Assembly (NCBI GenBank): GCA_027625915.1
Contig: JANTQA010000062.1
Span: 238,647 to 302,646 of the forward strand
Length of the DNA stretch: 64,000 nt
Source of the DNA: Anaeramoeba flamelloides
Lineage: Eukaryota; Metamonada; Anaeramoebidae
Direction: 5' to 3'
Below are positions 1 to 12,318 of this stretch, piece by piece. Both the position numbers and the translations under genes were made by a program. Position 1 is the stretch's first letter; every line of letters begins with the position of its first letter. The notes beneath the pieces were generated by a model, which made no database searches, had not been told where the DNA came from, and saw only the letters and a program-made list of their open reading frames with translations.

Positions 1-900
1 TGCATTCATCAGATTAAATTTTAAAAGAATAGTAAATATTTTTTTTCTTTTTTGAGAAAATTTTTTATCTAAATATAAAATTGATATATTAAAGATATTG
101 AAAATTACTAATATTACTTTCATAAGAATAGTTTAAATCAATGAATATTTTGAATTATTTTAAGAATTTTCTGTTAAATTATGATTTTATTTTCATAAAA
201 TATTGAATTTTTTATAAGAAAATTTTCTCGTAGATATTTTCCAAGTAGGTAATTTTATCCTCAAATTTCAAAATCAATTTTTTTATTCCAAAAATCTGAT
301 TTTAATTGTTTTAACAATTATCACAAGTAAGACCAAACCAATTTATTAAAAAAAAATTTTTGAAAATTGAAAATATTTTTGTATTTTTTTTTTCATTTTG
401 AAACAAGAAAAAAACGACTTTTTTTAAAAACAAAAAATAAAAAAAATTTTCATTCATAGATCTAAATTTAATTTCAGAGTTGTAATTAAACTTCTGTCAA
501 CTTTGTGTTTATTCAGACATTTTACTATTTTTTGTTTTTGTTTGTTGGGATTTGAATTGAAATATCATTTAATTAAAAATTAAAAACAAAACAGAATAAA
601 TTTTTAAAAAAATAATTCCTTTCCAAATTATTAATCAAAAATCTGAGAAAAATAATTTTCAAGAATTAACTTGAGTCTTAAATAAAAATAAGAGTTTTGG
701 TTTTTTTTTTTTTTTTTGTTTTATATTGGAAATATGATAAATTATAATTTGATTTCATAAAATAGACTCAAATTAGTAAATTGTTTAGATAATTGCTAAC
801 TCATACCATTTCATTAACCAAAACATCAATTTTCAAAAAAAAAATTTAAGATCTCCAACAAGATTTCATTTTTTTTTTAAAAAATACTTGATTCCCTTAA
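1..900 (+). repeat. Dispersed repeat family A, copy 1 (about 0.9 kb, partial at window edge)
   Basis: AT-rich non-coding sequence that aligns along most of its length with about 39270-40135 (same strand) and, reverse-complemented, with about 21120-22010. Shared landmarks in order are a block around 230-330, a block naming the sequence ATAGATCTAAATTTAATT near 455, TTTTATATTGGAAATATG near 719, ACTCAAATTAGTAAATTGTTTAGAT near 767 (only part of this block is exact) and AAGATTTCATTTT near 860. No open frame or clear terminal repeat is visible, so the class is unknown; a decayed DNA transposon is my guess. The left end may lie outside the window. Confidence 0.6.
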
Positions 901-934
901 GGTATTTAAAATTAATCAATACATTATCATAACA

Positions 935-3575
935 TTAACTAGTAGTCTGGATAAAAAAAAAATAAAAAAATTAAAATAATTGTTAAAACACTTACATTTG
1001 TTGTAAAAAAGTCAGCCTCATTATTATATAAGAATACTAATATTTCCTGGTCTAAATTTACATTTTTTGCAATGAAATGAATGGGTGTATTTCCACAAAG
1101 ATCATTTTTAATATTTAAATTAGCATAAAATTTTAAAAATAATTCGAGAAGGTCAATATTTAATTTCTCCCGACTTGCTATATAATGTAAAGGCGTGTTT
1201 CCAAAACGGTCTTTTTGATTTGGATCGGCACCAGATTCCAACAAAAGCTTAATAACATCATAACTATCCGAATGCTTACAGCAAGTGATCAGGGGTGTAT
1301 CGCCTTTCAGCCAGCCATAGGTCACTTTGCTATTGACATCGCAACTATTCTCAATTAACAATTGGATTAATTCGAAATTTGGATCTGGGTGAGCACAGGC
1401 AGAAATTAAAGGTGTGTTTCCGTAATTGTCAAGAATGGAAAGATCTGCGTCATATTCTATTAAAAATCTTATTGATTCTATGCATATTTTTTTTTGTCTC
1501 GTGAGTACTTGTATTGGTGTTGTATTATATCGGTCAACGGCATTCTTCAGGGCGCCTTGATTAACAAGCATTTCAACAAGTCTGTTGTTTGGGTTTGTTT
1601 TGCACGCAAAATGTAAAGGAGTCCAATTGTAATTATCAAATGAATTAAGCTTTGCATTGGTATTTAGCAACTCCCAAATGATTCCCAAATGCCTCATTGT
1701 TGAACAGCAAGCGGTGTGCAGGGCTGCCATCCCATTGTCATCACGCTGGTTAACATCCAACCCGATAAGCATTGCCTTCGTTAATTGATGTCGATCGATC
1801 GGCTGGTTTTCTTTTTTGACAATTTCAATTAAAGACAAATTGTCTCTGTGTTGTTGGTTTATTTTGGCGCCATTTGCCAATAAAATTTTCATTAATTCAA
1901 TTTCATAGGATTTGGAGTCAACTCGTCGTTCCCATAAAAACGATAAAGGTGTTTTATTATATTTATCGTGTGGTTCAATTTTTATTCCTACAACTTCAAT
2001 TAGAAATTTTATCGTCTCAATTATTGAATTATTTTTTGATTGCTCTAATTGTAAATCTAGGTCTAATTCAGATTCAGATTCAAGATCAGAATCAAAACTT
2101 AGATCGCTTTCTAAATCGGAATTTGAATCTGTATTTGTTTTATTATCACTATTTGTATCAGTGTTCGTGTTTGTATTTGTGTTAGTGTTTGTATTTTTCT
2201 CTTTTAATTGGTCTTTTTCCGAATCAGAAGCAGATTCTGTTTCGACGTCTGTGTCTAAATCAATTTTCAAAAATAAATCAATTTCATTGTCATTCTCATT
2301 ATCGTCATCGTCATCGTCTGAATTTAAATCAATATTTTTTTCAGAATTTTCAATTGTATTTTTTTTTTTACAAAGAAGATGAAGAGGTGTTAGTAAACGT
2401 TTTTCAATTGCCAAATCGAAATCAACACCGTTTTGAAACAATTTTTTGATTAAGGTAAAATTGATTATCTCATTACCACATGCAAAATGAATACTCATCC
2501 AACCAAAATGTAATTTTGAAGTTGATTTTATATTTAAGTCGATTTTCTCTTTGTGAGACAACAAAATGTCCAGGCACTGTGGATCAATGTTATGTGATTT
2601 ACAAAATAAGTGTATTGGCGCATAGCCACTTTCACTCAATTGGTTAATTTTGGATTCATGTGCCAATAGCAATTCAATCATTTGTGGTTGATCTGAACAA
2701 TCACGACACGCCAAGTGGAGAGCCGACAGTCCCTGTGGATCTGTTAAATTCGCTAACGCATGAGCTTCTTCAAGTAGTAGCCTCACAATTTGTGGATCTG
2801 GTTTTTTTTTTTTCTGGTTTTTTTTCATCGTTTTCTTTGTCAAAACTTGGTGGAGCGCGAGATCTCCTTTTTTAGATTTCAGATTGGCATCCGCATGATA
2901 TTCTATAAGCAATTGAAGAACTTTGATCGAAAGATTCGATCTACAGGCCAACAGTAGAGGAGAGCACCCATCATCCCTCGTAATGTTGGGGTCGGCGCCT
3001 GCCTCTAAAAGCATTCTTAAGAAATTTACTTTTGATTTGGTATTCTCACAAAGATATGACAAGGGTGTTTGCCCTTGGTTGTTTTGGAGGTTGACATCCA
3101 AATTATGAGTCAGCAGGTATTGTAATGCTTCGGTGTTCTTGTTTTCTGATTTGCATAGCAGGTGTAGCACAGACTCTCCCTTCGTTGTTTGAGAATCTAA
3201 TTGCGCACCCAAGTTGTGAAGCAACTTTGCAGTTTTGTGTGGTTTTTTGCCAGACAAAAAGGCAACGTGGATGGGTTTGAGCCCAGACAAGTCGGTAGAG
3301 TTTATTGACTCATGATCAAAATTGGACTCAATCGTTCTTAAGTCCCCGTTTTTAACTAACTTGTGTTTCGAATATGTAAATTTTAATTTTGGTCGAAAGT
3401 TGTTGAAGGTCTGCATTCTTTTTTTACTTCTTGGTTTTGAAAGCAGTCGCTTGCTTGTGTGCTCTTTTTTTTTATTTTTTAAACTTGGTGAATGTTTTTG
3501 TTGCGAATCCTTTTCATTCTCTTTATGATCAACAATTTTTTTTGTTTTTGAAATGGTATGAAAAACTTTCTTCAT
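935..3575 (-). CDS. Large ankyrin-repeat protein with acidic Asp/Asn/Ser-rich insert
   Basis: An open frame of 878 codons runs from 3575 to 939. A basic N-terminus (residues 1-80, Lys-rich) is followed by ankyrin repeats from about residue 95 to 860, seen as recurring TPLH-, TPLI- and LLLESGADPN-type motifs. They are interrupted at about 412-516 by an acidic low-complexity insert with Asp runs and Asn-Thr dipeptides. Ankyrin arrays bind protein partners; no catalytic or BTB domain is seen, so the role is unknown. The last 18 codons look like a retained intron: a GTAAGT donor after codon 860 and a CAG acceptor define a 49-nt intron (947-995). Splicing replaces the hydrophobic tail with Thr-Thr-Ser and a TAA at 935-937, giving 863 residues. 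The start is the first Met of the frame. Gene identity as an ankyrin protein is certain; the 3' end is probable. Confidence 0.88.
947..995 (-). other. Probable 49-nt terminal intron of the ankyrin gene
   Basis: Read on the minus strand it begins GTAAGT, has a T-rich body and ends ATCCAG. Its length is not a multiple of three and it sits in phase 0. If kept, the protein gains an Ile/Leu/Phe tail unlike the ankyrin array; if removed, a stop follows after three codons. Confidence 0.6.
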
Positions 3576-4459
3576 TAAGAGCTTTTCAATGGAGAAAAAG
3601 TTTAAAAAATAACAAAATTTATGTTTTTTTTTTTTTAATTTGTGGTTTCAGTTTCTTCAAACTTGAAAGAAAAGTCACTTCTTTTTTTTTTATTTATTGT
3701 TGTTTCAAGAAGAATCAGGAATGTAGAATAAAAAATTATTTAAATTTGTTCTATTTTTTTTTTTCACCAAATTTATTTGAAATTTTTTTCTATTTTTTGA
3801 AAACACTAAAATTTTTGTAGAAAACCTTTTATTAGTGAAAAACATGTTGATAATACATATTAGATGGGTTTTTAAACTTGAATTTTAAAATATCAAAACC
3901 TTATGAGACAATTAAATGGAATTATTTGCAATAAAATAAATAGAACTGATAAATGGATCAAGATTGATTATGAAAATTCTAAATGTACCAACTTTTATGA
4001 TAATAAAACCACACTTAGAAATCTTTTAGACTTTAAAAGAGTTGAGAAGAGTTTGAAAACTGAATGATAGCTTTAAAAAGGTTTCAAACTATATCAAAGC
4101 GATAAGATTTTTTTGTCATTTTTTGAATTATCTTGTTTTCAGAAGGCTTTCTCAAGATTTTATTTTTTCTCTTTTATATAGAGTTCTAATTCTTGACAAA
4201 TTTGTCTTTCAATTTGGTTTGAAGAAATAAAATTTTGGAAAAAGAAAATTTTCAAATTCTATTTCTGTGCAAAAAGGATCTTTAAAGTTTAACAGCTTGT
4301 TCAAAAAATGGTTTGGTTTTAGGTATACTATTTTTTCCTCAAATTAGATGTTTTTTCTTAACAAGAAGAAAAAAAAGTATGGGCTTTAAATGGGAGATAG
4401 AGATTTTGTTTGGGAATAATATTTTGCTTTTTTAATATTTTAAATACAGTTTTTTCTCA
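3576..4459. other. Gene-poor AT-rich interval upstream of the ankyrin gene
   Basis: This holds the upstream region of the minus-strand ankyrin gene. I see homopolymer T tracts and one short open frame (3903-4067), listed separately. No convincing promoter motif or known RNA is visible. Confidence 0.4.
3903..4067 (+). CDS. Small ORF, 54 codons, unknown
   Basis: ATG to TGA, with a residue mix richer in Asp, Lys, Asn, Thr and Arg than the Phe/Leu-rich shadows typical of this DNA (it starts MRQLNGIICNKINRTDKW). It lies divergent from the ankyrin gene, about 330 bp from its start. It matches no family I recognise. It may be a remnant of an exon or a transposon gene, or chance. Confidence 0.2.
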   Translation: MRQLNGIICNKINRTDKWIKIDYENSKCTNFYDNKTTLRNLLDFKRVEKSLKTE

Positions 4460-5225
4460 TTAAGGTATTAACCCCACACAAGAATCATCTAGAATCAAAA
4501 TATTCTGGAATTGGGTAAAATAATATAATTTGTTTCATAATAAAGATGGATCTCTGAAAATCCTATTATAAATCTTATATTTCAATAAATTATGCATTTT
4601 TTCCTAATGATCGTAATTAAAAATTCAAGTTTTAGTAAAGAATTTTTATTCAATTACTTTTTCCAATCTAAAAATAGAAGATCAAAACACTAGTATTCTG
4701 GCATTTTATAATTCAGATTTAGGAACTTCCAAAAGTAACTATTTTTATAATTTTTGAATTTCAAAGATATAACTCAATAATCATCAACATAAAAGTACAA
4801 AGACTGATTAGTTTTGTTTGCTTTTTATAAAGTTAATTGTAATCTCAAGATATATTTGAATGATTTGAGAAATAATTTATCAAAAAAAATTATATTGGTT
4901 TATTATTTAATTTTTTAAAAAAAAACGATTTTTTTTCGCAACATCTACATTTCGCCACAAATTTAAGAAAGACATTTTACAAATTTATAGTCTATAAATT
5001 GATAATTCAGCCTTTAAATTTGTGGTGAAATGCAGATTTTATACTGAAATTGCTGGGTTTTTTACTAATACAAATTCCATTTTTAATTGATCAAATAAAC
5101 ATATATTACAACTTGACTAAAGGATTTTTTAGAAATGATTGAAAGCCTGGTACACTAACTTATTTACACCCAATAACAACTTACTTTAATCATATACTTC
5201 TACTTTGTGAAAGGTAACCCCTTAA
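4460..5225 (+). mobile_element. TTAA-flanked inverted-repeat element, family B copy 1 (766 bp)
   Basis: The element starts TTAAGG at 4460 and ends CCTTAA at 5225. Its ends are imperfect inverted repeats of roughly 70 bp; the inner part of each holds a stretch like ATTGGGTGTAAAT with its complement. A second, internal inverted pair around TTTCGCCACAAATTT (about 4950) and AAATTTGTGGTGAAA (about 5019) forms a hairpin core. Related copies are 29271-30040 (opposite strand) and 32883-34055 (same strand, interrupted). TTAA target sites are typical of piggyBac-class DNA transposons; no transposase is present, so it would be non-autonomous. Confidence 0.7.
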
Positions 5226-6955
5226 GTGTAAAATCCTAGATTTCATGATTATTATTAATGAAAATCTTTTCAAACTGTACTTACTTAAAATCAATTCTTT
5301 AAGATTTTATTTCTATTCATTTATTTTGAAATATTAATCTATTTTTACCAAAGGAAGGAAATATACCCATAAAAAATGATTAATATTTTCTATCTTATCC
5401 TTCTCTTTTTACTTTAAACATTAAGGACAAGATTTACTTGGATTTTTCTTTATAATATATTATAATCAATTCCAGCAGTTAGTAGTTATTCTTAATTTTA
5501 CAATTGTTGGGCCTGATTGATAACTTTTATATTTTTGATGAATAGATATTTAATTTTGTGTATTGTAAAATATTCCTGTAAGTGTTTTCAAGTGTTGTAG
5601 TGTACCGTCGAGTACCTATTTTTAATTTAATTTTAGAATTTAAACGGAATATTTATTAAATTTTCTTTTCATTTCAAAAATTAAAAAAATCCACATATAA
5701 GTGTCATTCAAATGTTGTAGAGTTCCAGAATTCAAAGGGATGAGGGAAAATCAGTGCTTTCATCGAATTCTGGAAAACACAAAGGTGTTTTTTCTTGAAG
5801 TTTTCTATTTTATCAGTAAAGTGTTCTATGTTTTTTTGAGGTTTTCTGTTTATTTTGAAAATCTAATGATTTTCGTTAGGTTTTTTTTACTTTTCGAAAT
5901 AAATCGAAAATTTATTAAAATTTTCTGTTTATTTCAAAAAGTAAAAAAAACCTAGAACACTTCAAAAATAAATAGAAAACTCAAAAAAACCTAAAGAAAA
6001 CTAATATATTTTCCAAATAAAATAGAAAAGCTCAAGAATAGATAATACCTATTTTTTCCAAAAAATACAAGGATAAAAGAAAGAATCTTTGATTTTATTA
6101 TATTCTTTCAGATTTAAAAAAACCTCAAGATACTTCCAACTGGAAAAATTCACTAAATCCATATAATTATAATAGAAATTTTATTTTCAAAAAGATTTAA
6201 ATTATTTGAATTCCAATTAATTTTATTATTTTTTTTTGATTAAATATATTAATTTTACTATATTAGATAGATATAGTTTTTTTCATTTATTTTGAAAACA
6301 ATATTTCTTTTTTTTTTATAAATTGAAATTATCAAATTTTTTAATTTAAATTCTGTTTTATAAATAATAACTGGCTTTTTTTGGTTTATTTTACTTATTT
6401 TTGTATTTTTTTTCTTTTTTTATTATTATTGAGGAAGAACTTTAAATTTTAATAAATTGTTTTAAAATATATTTACCATTTTTTCTTTTTTTTTTTTTTT
6501 TTGTTCTTTTACCAATGCCCAATATATATATATATATATCACAAGTTTAGTTTTGATGTATGTTAAGATCATTAATTTTTAACAGCAATTTGCTAAAAGT
6601 CACAAATTACTATATTAAAATATAATCAAATTGAAAAAATCTGTTTTTTCTATCATTTTTAAAATCTTAAATAGTTAAGTTTAAAAGTAGAATAAAAAAA
6701 AAAAAAAAAAAAAAACACCAAATAACACATTGTTTTGTCAAGATAATTTATTTTCATCTGTGGATAAAAGTTGGTAAAAAAATTTATAAAAATGGAATGG
6801 CAGATTTTGTAATATAACAGAAGAACTGGTTTCAAACTTACATCATTGATAATCAAAAAAAATAAATAGTAACAAATAAAAGAAAAAATGTTGAAATAAT
6901 AAAAAAAAAAATTTATTATTTTTTTTTAATTTTTAAAATCGGTCTTTATTGTTTT
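5226..6955. other. AT-rich non-coding interval with imperfect inverted repeats
   Basis: No gene recognised. About 5790-6040 holds imperfectly inverted segments built on motifs such as GTGTTCTA/TAGAACAC and GAGGTTTTCTGTTTATTT with complements. Poly-T runs and an AT microsatellite (6521-6538) follow. This may be the relic of a foldback element. Confidence 0.35.
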
Positions 6956-6960
6956 GATTT

Positions 6961-7230
6961 GGAAACAATCTCCTTGTTATGTGACGAGTTTGGCCTGGAA
7001 GAACGAGAAATATGAGATTGTTCAAAGTGACATAGGATGATATTGAGGAGTTTGAAGAACGACGATTAATATCATCTTAGCACCAGAAGAATCTCATTAA
7101 TTTGAGTCTGGAAGGAGAACCAAAAAGAGGAAACATAAAAGGTGACTGTTGAACAAATGAAACAATATGAGTTGCTATGTATTTTTTCAACTCGAGATCT
7201 AACTTGTCAAAACAAAAAAAAGGTAAAATA
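6961..7230. pseudogene. Non-repetitive patch that looks like decayed coding sequence
   Basis: Base composition is visibly less AT-rich and less homopolymeric than the flanks. Short open stretches occur in several plus-strand frames, for example one reading LETISLLCDEFGLEEREI and another VTVEQMKQYELLCIF, each ended by stops. A donor-like AAAG/GTAAAA ends the patch near 7222. I cannot name a parent family. An RNA gene is an alternative, but I see no recognisable structure. Confidence 0.25.
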
Positions 7231-7437
7231 AAACCAAACAAACAAAAACAATTACAAAAAATAGTTTAATATTTTTTACTAATACTTTGAAGTACTTGTT
7301 CTCCAAAGGATCTTATTCTCACAATTGAGTTTATAAAAACATTGAAGTTAAATTTTACATTTTCATCATTGGTGACAAAACTTGGTTTAAATTTTATAGA
7401 GATAAACTAGATCATTCATCCATTCAATGAGATCTAT

Positions 7438-7566
7438 CTATCCTTTTATTTTCCGTTTGTCAGTCAATTCTTGAAAACGATCAAACTTAAAAATCTGCAT
7501 GCGTCTATTGGCGTTCTTAACAATTACTGATTTTGAATATTCCTCTAAAATTTCTTGACTTGACAT
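7438..7566 (-). CDS. Small ORF, 42 codons, unknown or exon remnant
   Basis: ATG to TAG, encoding a peptide with real-protein composition (begins MSSQEILEEYSKSVIVKNA, ends DKRKIKG). It contains an amphipathic acidic-basic mix and no Phe/Leu shadow bias. It lies in the same patch of coding-like remnants as 6961-7230 and 7858-8010. It could be a genuine short gene, a lone exon or a pseudogene fragment. Confidence 0.3.
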   Translation of the reverse strand: MSSQEILEEYSKSVIVKNANRRMQIFKFDRFQELTDKRKIKG

Positions 7567-7857
7567 AGTAAAAAAAATGTTTTTTTTTTCTTTTTTTTTC
7601 TTAAAAGATCATTTATTTTTTCCCCTTTCCAAAACTTCTTATTAATGGTCTCTTCTCTCTTTTTACGAAGAAAAAATAGACCAAAATTTTTTTTTTTTTT
7701 TTTGAAAAAATGAGATTAGTTTTTTTTTCGAAAAGAGAAAAAACCATGTTTGAAAATAGACATTGTTTTTAATAAAGAAATGAAATTTATTCGATTTCCA
7801 AACAGTACGCATAATTTGATGGACTTTTTTTTTAACTTTGTTGGAACTAATAATTTG

Positions 7858-8010
7858 GTTCAAAGAACCAAATTATTAGTTCAAAGAGTTTAACAATTGA
7901 GACACGCCGTCTTTTGGGATTTATGAGATTAACAACGTCGTAAATTTTATTTTCAAACTCTTCTAAAATAACTTTTAATCACATTTCTAGAGTCGAATTT
8001 ATTAGTAAAA
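7858..8010 (-). pseudogene. Coding remnant, weakly like a histone H4-type fold
   Basis: A minus-strand frame of about 45 codons reads LKVILEEFENKIYDVVNLI followed by a basic PKRRRVSI stretch, then ends at a stop. The spacing loosely resembles the second half of histone H4 (LKVFLEN...RDAV...RK.V). A stop lies immediately after the only upstream ATG and no N-terminal half is readable upstream. I would call it a fossil exon of a histone-fold-like gene at best; the likeness may be chance. Confidence 0.18.
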
Positions 8011-8504
8011 TACAAATTATTTTGCTTTGTTAGAATTGGAAAAAAGAAGATCAGAAAATTTTCAAACTTTGCCTAATTACTAAAGGATTTCCCTAAATCA
8101 TTCCACAACAACTACACTGCAATAATAACCTTTTTAGAGAGGCAATCTCTTTCTTATCTGTAGTTATCAAAATTTATTTACTTAAATTTTCCCAATTAAA
8201 ATGCTTTAGTTTAAAAAAAAATATATAGCGAATTTATTTTCATAAAATGTAACATACCATTTTTATAAAATTAAACAATGATTTAACCTTGAAAATATTT
8301 TTATATACCATTATTTGTTTTTTCAATAAAAAATATGGGAAAATGTATTTTTTCAAAAAAATACCTGAAGATAAATAAGTATAATAATATAAAAAAAAAA
8401 TAATAATAATAATAATAATGATAATAAATAAATTTATTTAAAAAATTAAAAATTTAATGCAAAAATAATTATTATATAAACAGGATAATAATTTTCTATT
8501 TCTA

Positions 8505-11500
8505 TCAAATAAATCCAATTTCATCTATTTTTCTTTCTTTTAAAGAATGCTTCATCGATACAAAAACATTTTTAATGGAATCTTTATTTATTGCAATTGT
8601 AAAAAAAGTAAAAAGATTTTTATCGGGATTTTCATTTAAGGCCAAAAATTTATTAAGCAGGAAAATTTTCGCCTTTTCGGGATCTGTGCCCCCTTCGTAA
8701 TCATCAAACCAATCCCCAAGTGGTTCAGATTTAATTTTTTCTTCAAAAATATCTACTTTGTTTAAAAATAGAATTTCAAAGGCATTTTGTAACCATCTTG
8801 AATTTGTAATTTCTTTCCATAGCATCAAGCATTCTGTCATTCTATTGGTATTAGTTTCTTCAAATAATGTTTGATCATATTCACTTATAGCCGCAACAAA
8901 TATTACTACAGAAATGTTTTCAAAGCAATGAATCCATTTTTTTCTTTCATTTCTCTGTCCACCAACATCAATAATCCTATTTTTAATTATTATTATTATT
9001 TTAATTTTGTGAGATTAGTAATTTTGTTTTTATTTTAGATTTATTTTTGATAAAAATATGAAATTTATTTAAATTTAATTTTGAAATAATGATATTTTAC
9101 ATTTAATAATTAGAATTAAAAAAAATAAATCATTTTTTAGGATTTAGTTTTAATCTTATATATTTATCAGAAGAAGAATGGAGTTTTTTTTTTTTTTTTT
9201 AATTGATTAACAATTTTAATTTATTTTAATTTATTTGGATAGAAATATAATAGAATGTGTTTAGTTTAAAAATTGCAATAATTTTATTTTTAATAATTAA
9301 TAACAATTAAACAACATTAAAAAGTCATATGAACATTTTTTTTGTATAAAATTTGTAGACTATAATTTATTATATTTTAATTGAAATTATTTTTAGTTTT
9401 TTCTTTTCATTTTTTATCTTTTTTTTTTTTTTTTTTGTATCTTATTGAAAAAAAAAAAAAATTAGGGTAATTGAATCAATAAATTATTCATCAAAAGCAA
9501 ATTAAATACATTTTACAAAAAAACTGAAGGAACATATAATATGCGTAATCGGGTTTTTACTCAATAAAATTATTTGCTTTTTTTTGGAAGAATTTCCCCC
9601 TTTTAAATTTCAAAAACAAAAAGCTTCAAGTTTGTAGATTGTTTGAGATTAGTTGAAAATTTATTTTTAATTTGTTAAAATTGAAAAATTAAAACTATTT
9701 TTTTTTGAATTTTAATATAATTGTAAAAAAAAAAATAAATGATAACAAAAGATTATTTTTTTGTTTTCTTCTACAAAAAAAAAAATGTTTTGAAAAAAAT
9801 AAAAAATAATAAGTTCTTAAATCCTATTATTTGAGTTCTTAATTGGTCAAATTTCATTTTAAAATCGATTTTATATTTAATTTAATATTTTTTTTTTTTT
9901 TACTTTTTTTTAATTTTTTGATCTTTTTAAACAATTGAAAAAGTTATTACTTGAAAAAAAAATTAATTTACATTTACTTTTTGTTGAAAATCTCGTAATG
10001 TAAGATATATTTTTCTTTAGCACAACGTATAGTGGATAATTTTTATCAAGTTTAAAATACAAGATTTAAAATGAAATTGTTCAGTAAATAAATTAATTTT
10101 GTTATTTATCCTTAATCTAGAGTTTGATTATAATAAAAAGTTAAAATAGTTCAAAGATAAAGAAGTTAGGTTGTGGTTTTTTTTTTTTTGTTCTTGGATA
10201 AAAAAAAAAAATAATTTATTTTTGCAATTTTTTTTTAAAGATTTTTATTTTTTTTTAAATTAGAAATTTTATTATAATTCTAGTTATCAAAACACAAAAA
10301 AACATGAGTTTATTAATAATCATTTAGTTATTTTGTTAATTTTTATGATAAAAAAATAAATAAATAAAAAGACAGCGTTGCTAATTTTCATTTTTTTTTT
10401 TTTTTTAGATAAATTTTTAATAAATATTAAATCAAGAGAAAATTGAAATTTATTTGTTTGTGTTAAAATTAATATTTTATAGATGAATAATTAACTAAAG
10501 CATCAATTCAAGTAATACTAAATACTTGGAAAGACAAGAAAAAAATTGTATTAACAATTTCATTTAAAATATTTGAATTAAATCAATAAAAACTTTTTTA
10601 ATAGATAAAGTATCAACCCTAATTTTGAAAAAAAAATATTAAAATAAATTTTAAATATTATTCAAAAATAATAAAATAATCTTCGAAACTAAATTTTTTT
10701 TTTTGAATTTTGTTATTAGCAAAAATTTTGAAAAAAATCTTTATGATATTTGGATTTGTCAAAATAAATTAATCCAGATCATTTAAAATAATTTTTGATC
10801 AAATGGTCTCATATTCAATAATATTGTTTATTTTATTTCTTGATTTTAAAAAGTCAAAAATTAAAAATAAGAACTTGAAAAAAAAATTCAATTTTCAATC
10901 TGACTCAAATTTTGGCCAAATAATGTAAATTTAAAAAATTATTTGTTGAAAAAACTGCCAAATTTTATAATCAAAAAAAATATTATTTTTTAAATTTATC
11001 AGATATTTTTTTTTTATTTTTAAATTATTTTCAATCAAATATATATATATATTGCTATTAAATGGTAATCCATAGACAAAACAAATTTTCTATGTGGTAT
11101 TAAAATATCTTATGAAATGAATAAATTATTTAATCTAGTAGTTTCAGTCATTCCGGGGTGCAAAGGTTTCAAATATTTATATAGCAATAAACGGTGTATT
11201 TTCCCCAATTAAAACATAGGTATTTTTTGATGTCTAGAAAAACTTTTCAAAAGAAAAAAAAAATAATTTTTGATAAATTTCGATTAAGATAATAATAGTC
11301 ACAAAAAACTATGAAAAATTTTGAAAATGTTGAAAAATTTTTTTTTCAAGTTATTTTTTTAATTTATGTAACCTGTACAATTTTTAATTAAAAATTTTTC
11401 TTTCTAATATAATTTTTTATAAATTCTATATCTTGAAATCTATTCATAACAATTCAAATTACAAATTTCAATTTTAAAAAACAATTAGGTTAATTGGTGT

Positions 11501-11786
11501 GTATGTGGTATATTATTAATAAGAGGATAAAATAGTTTGATAAAACTATTAAAGGGAAAGAAGTGTTAAAATTACGATAATTTTGAAAATTAATAAATAT
11601 TGTTTATAACTTTCTTAATGAAAAACAAAAAATAAAAAAATATTTACCTAAATTTTGTTTCTTGAAAGGCAAATAAAGTTTCCGAAATCCCCGTGGATCT
11701 AACTCTAGTTTTATAGATATCCTTTGTTGTGGGTGTGTATTTTTGATCCCCAATCAATTCAACTCTATCTAAAAAACTTTTTATTG

Positions 11787-11821
<35 letters not shown>

Positions 11822-12284
11822 GGTTGGTAATATTAAGTTAATATTAAGAAAATAATAAAATGTAATGAGAATTTAAACATTTAGTATTAATAAGTTAAAA
11901 TGTATAATAAAAAAAATAGTGAATTATTGAATTTTTTTAATGAAATCCAACACAATAAAAAATTTTGAAATAACCAAAAAATAGAAATTATTTGGCGCAA
12001 AAAAATGTTAAAATTTGAAATTTGAAAAAAACTTTTCAAAAAAATAATCTTTTTAAATAAATTTGTGTTGAAAGAGATGTAAAATCAAGAAATCGAGGAA
12101 AAATTTTTTAAATTTAGAAAAATATTTTTCAAAGTCTTTTTTTATTGTAGATTCCATAACAATTTTTCATTATAAAACTTTTTTTTATTTTTATTTTTGT
12201 ACAAATTCATTTTTCAACTTATTATTTTTCTATTAACAAAAGTATTTCACACAAAAAATTGGTACTAGCATCATAAAAATACAG

Positions 12285-12318
<34 letters not shown>

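Noticed and set aside
1874-2449. Plus-strand frames opposite the acidic insert of the ankyrin gene
   Set aside because: Antisense shadows of GAT/TCA-rich codons; the minus-strand frame is continuous with ankyrin repeats on both sides.
11769-11776. A micro-exon between G-alpha exons 2 and 3, or the TTTTTTAG acceptor
   Set aside because: Using the AAAAAG acceptor eight bases upstream restores KYFLDRV exactly and needs no extra exon.
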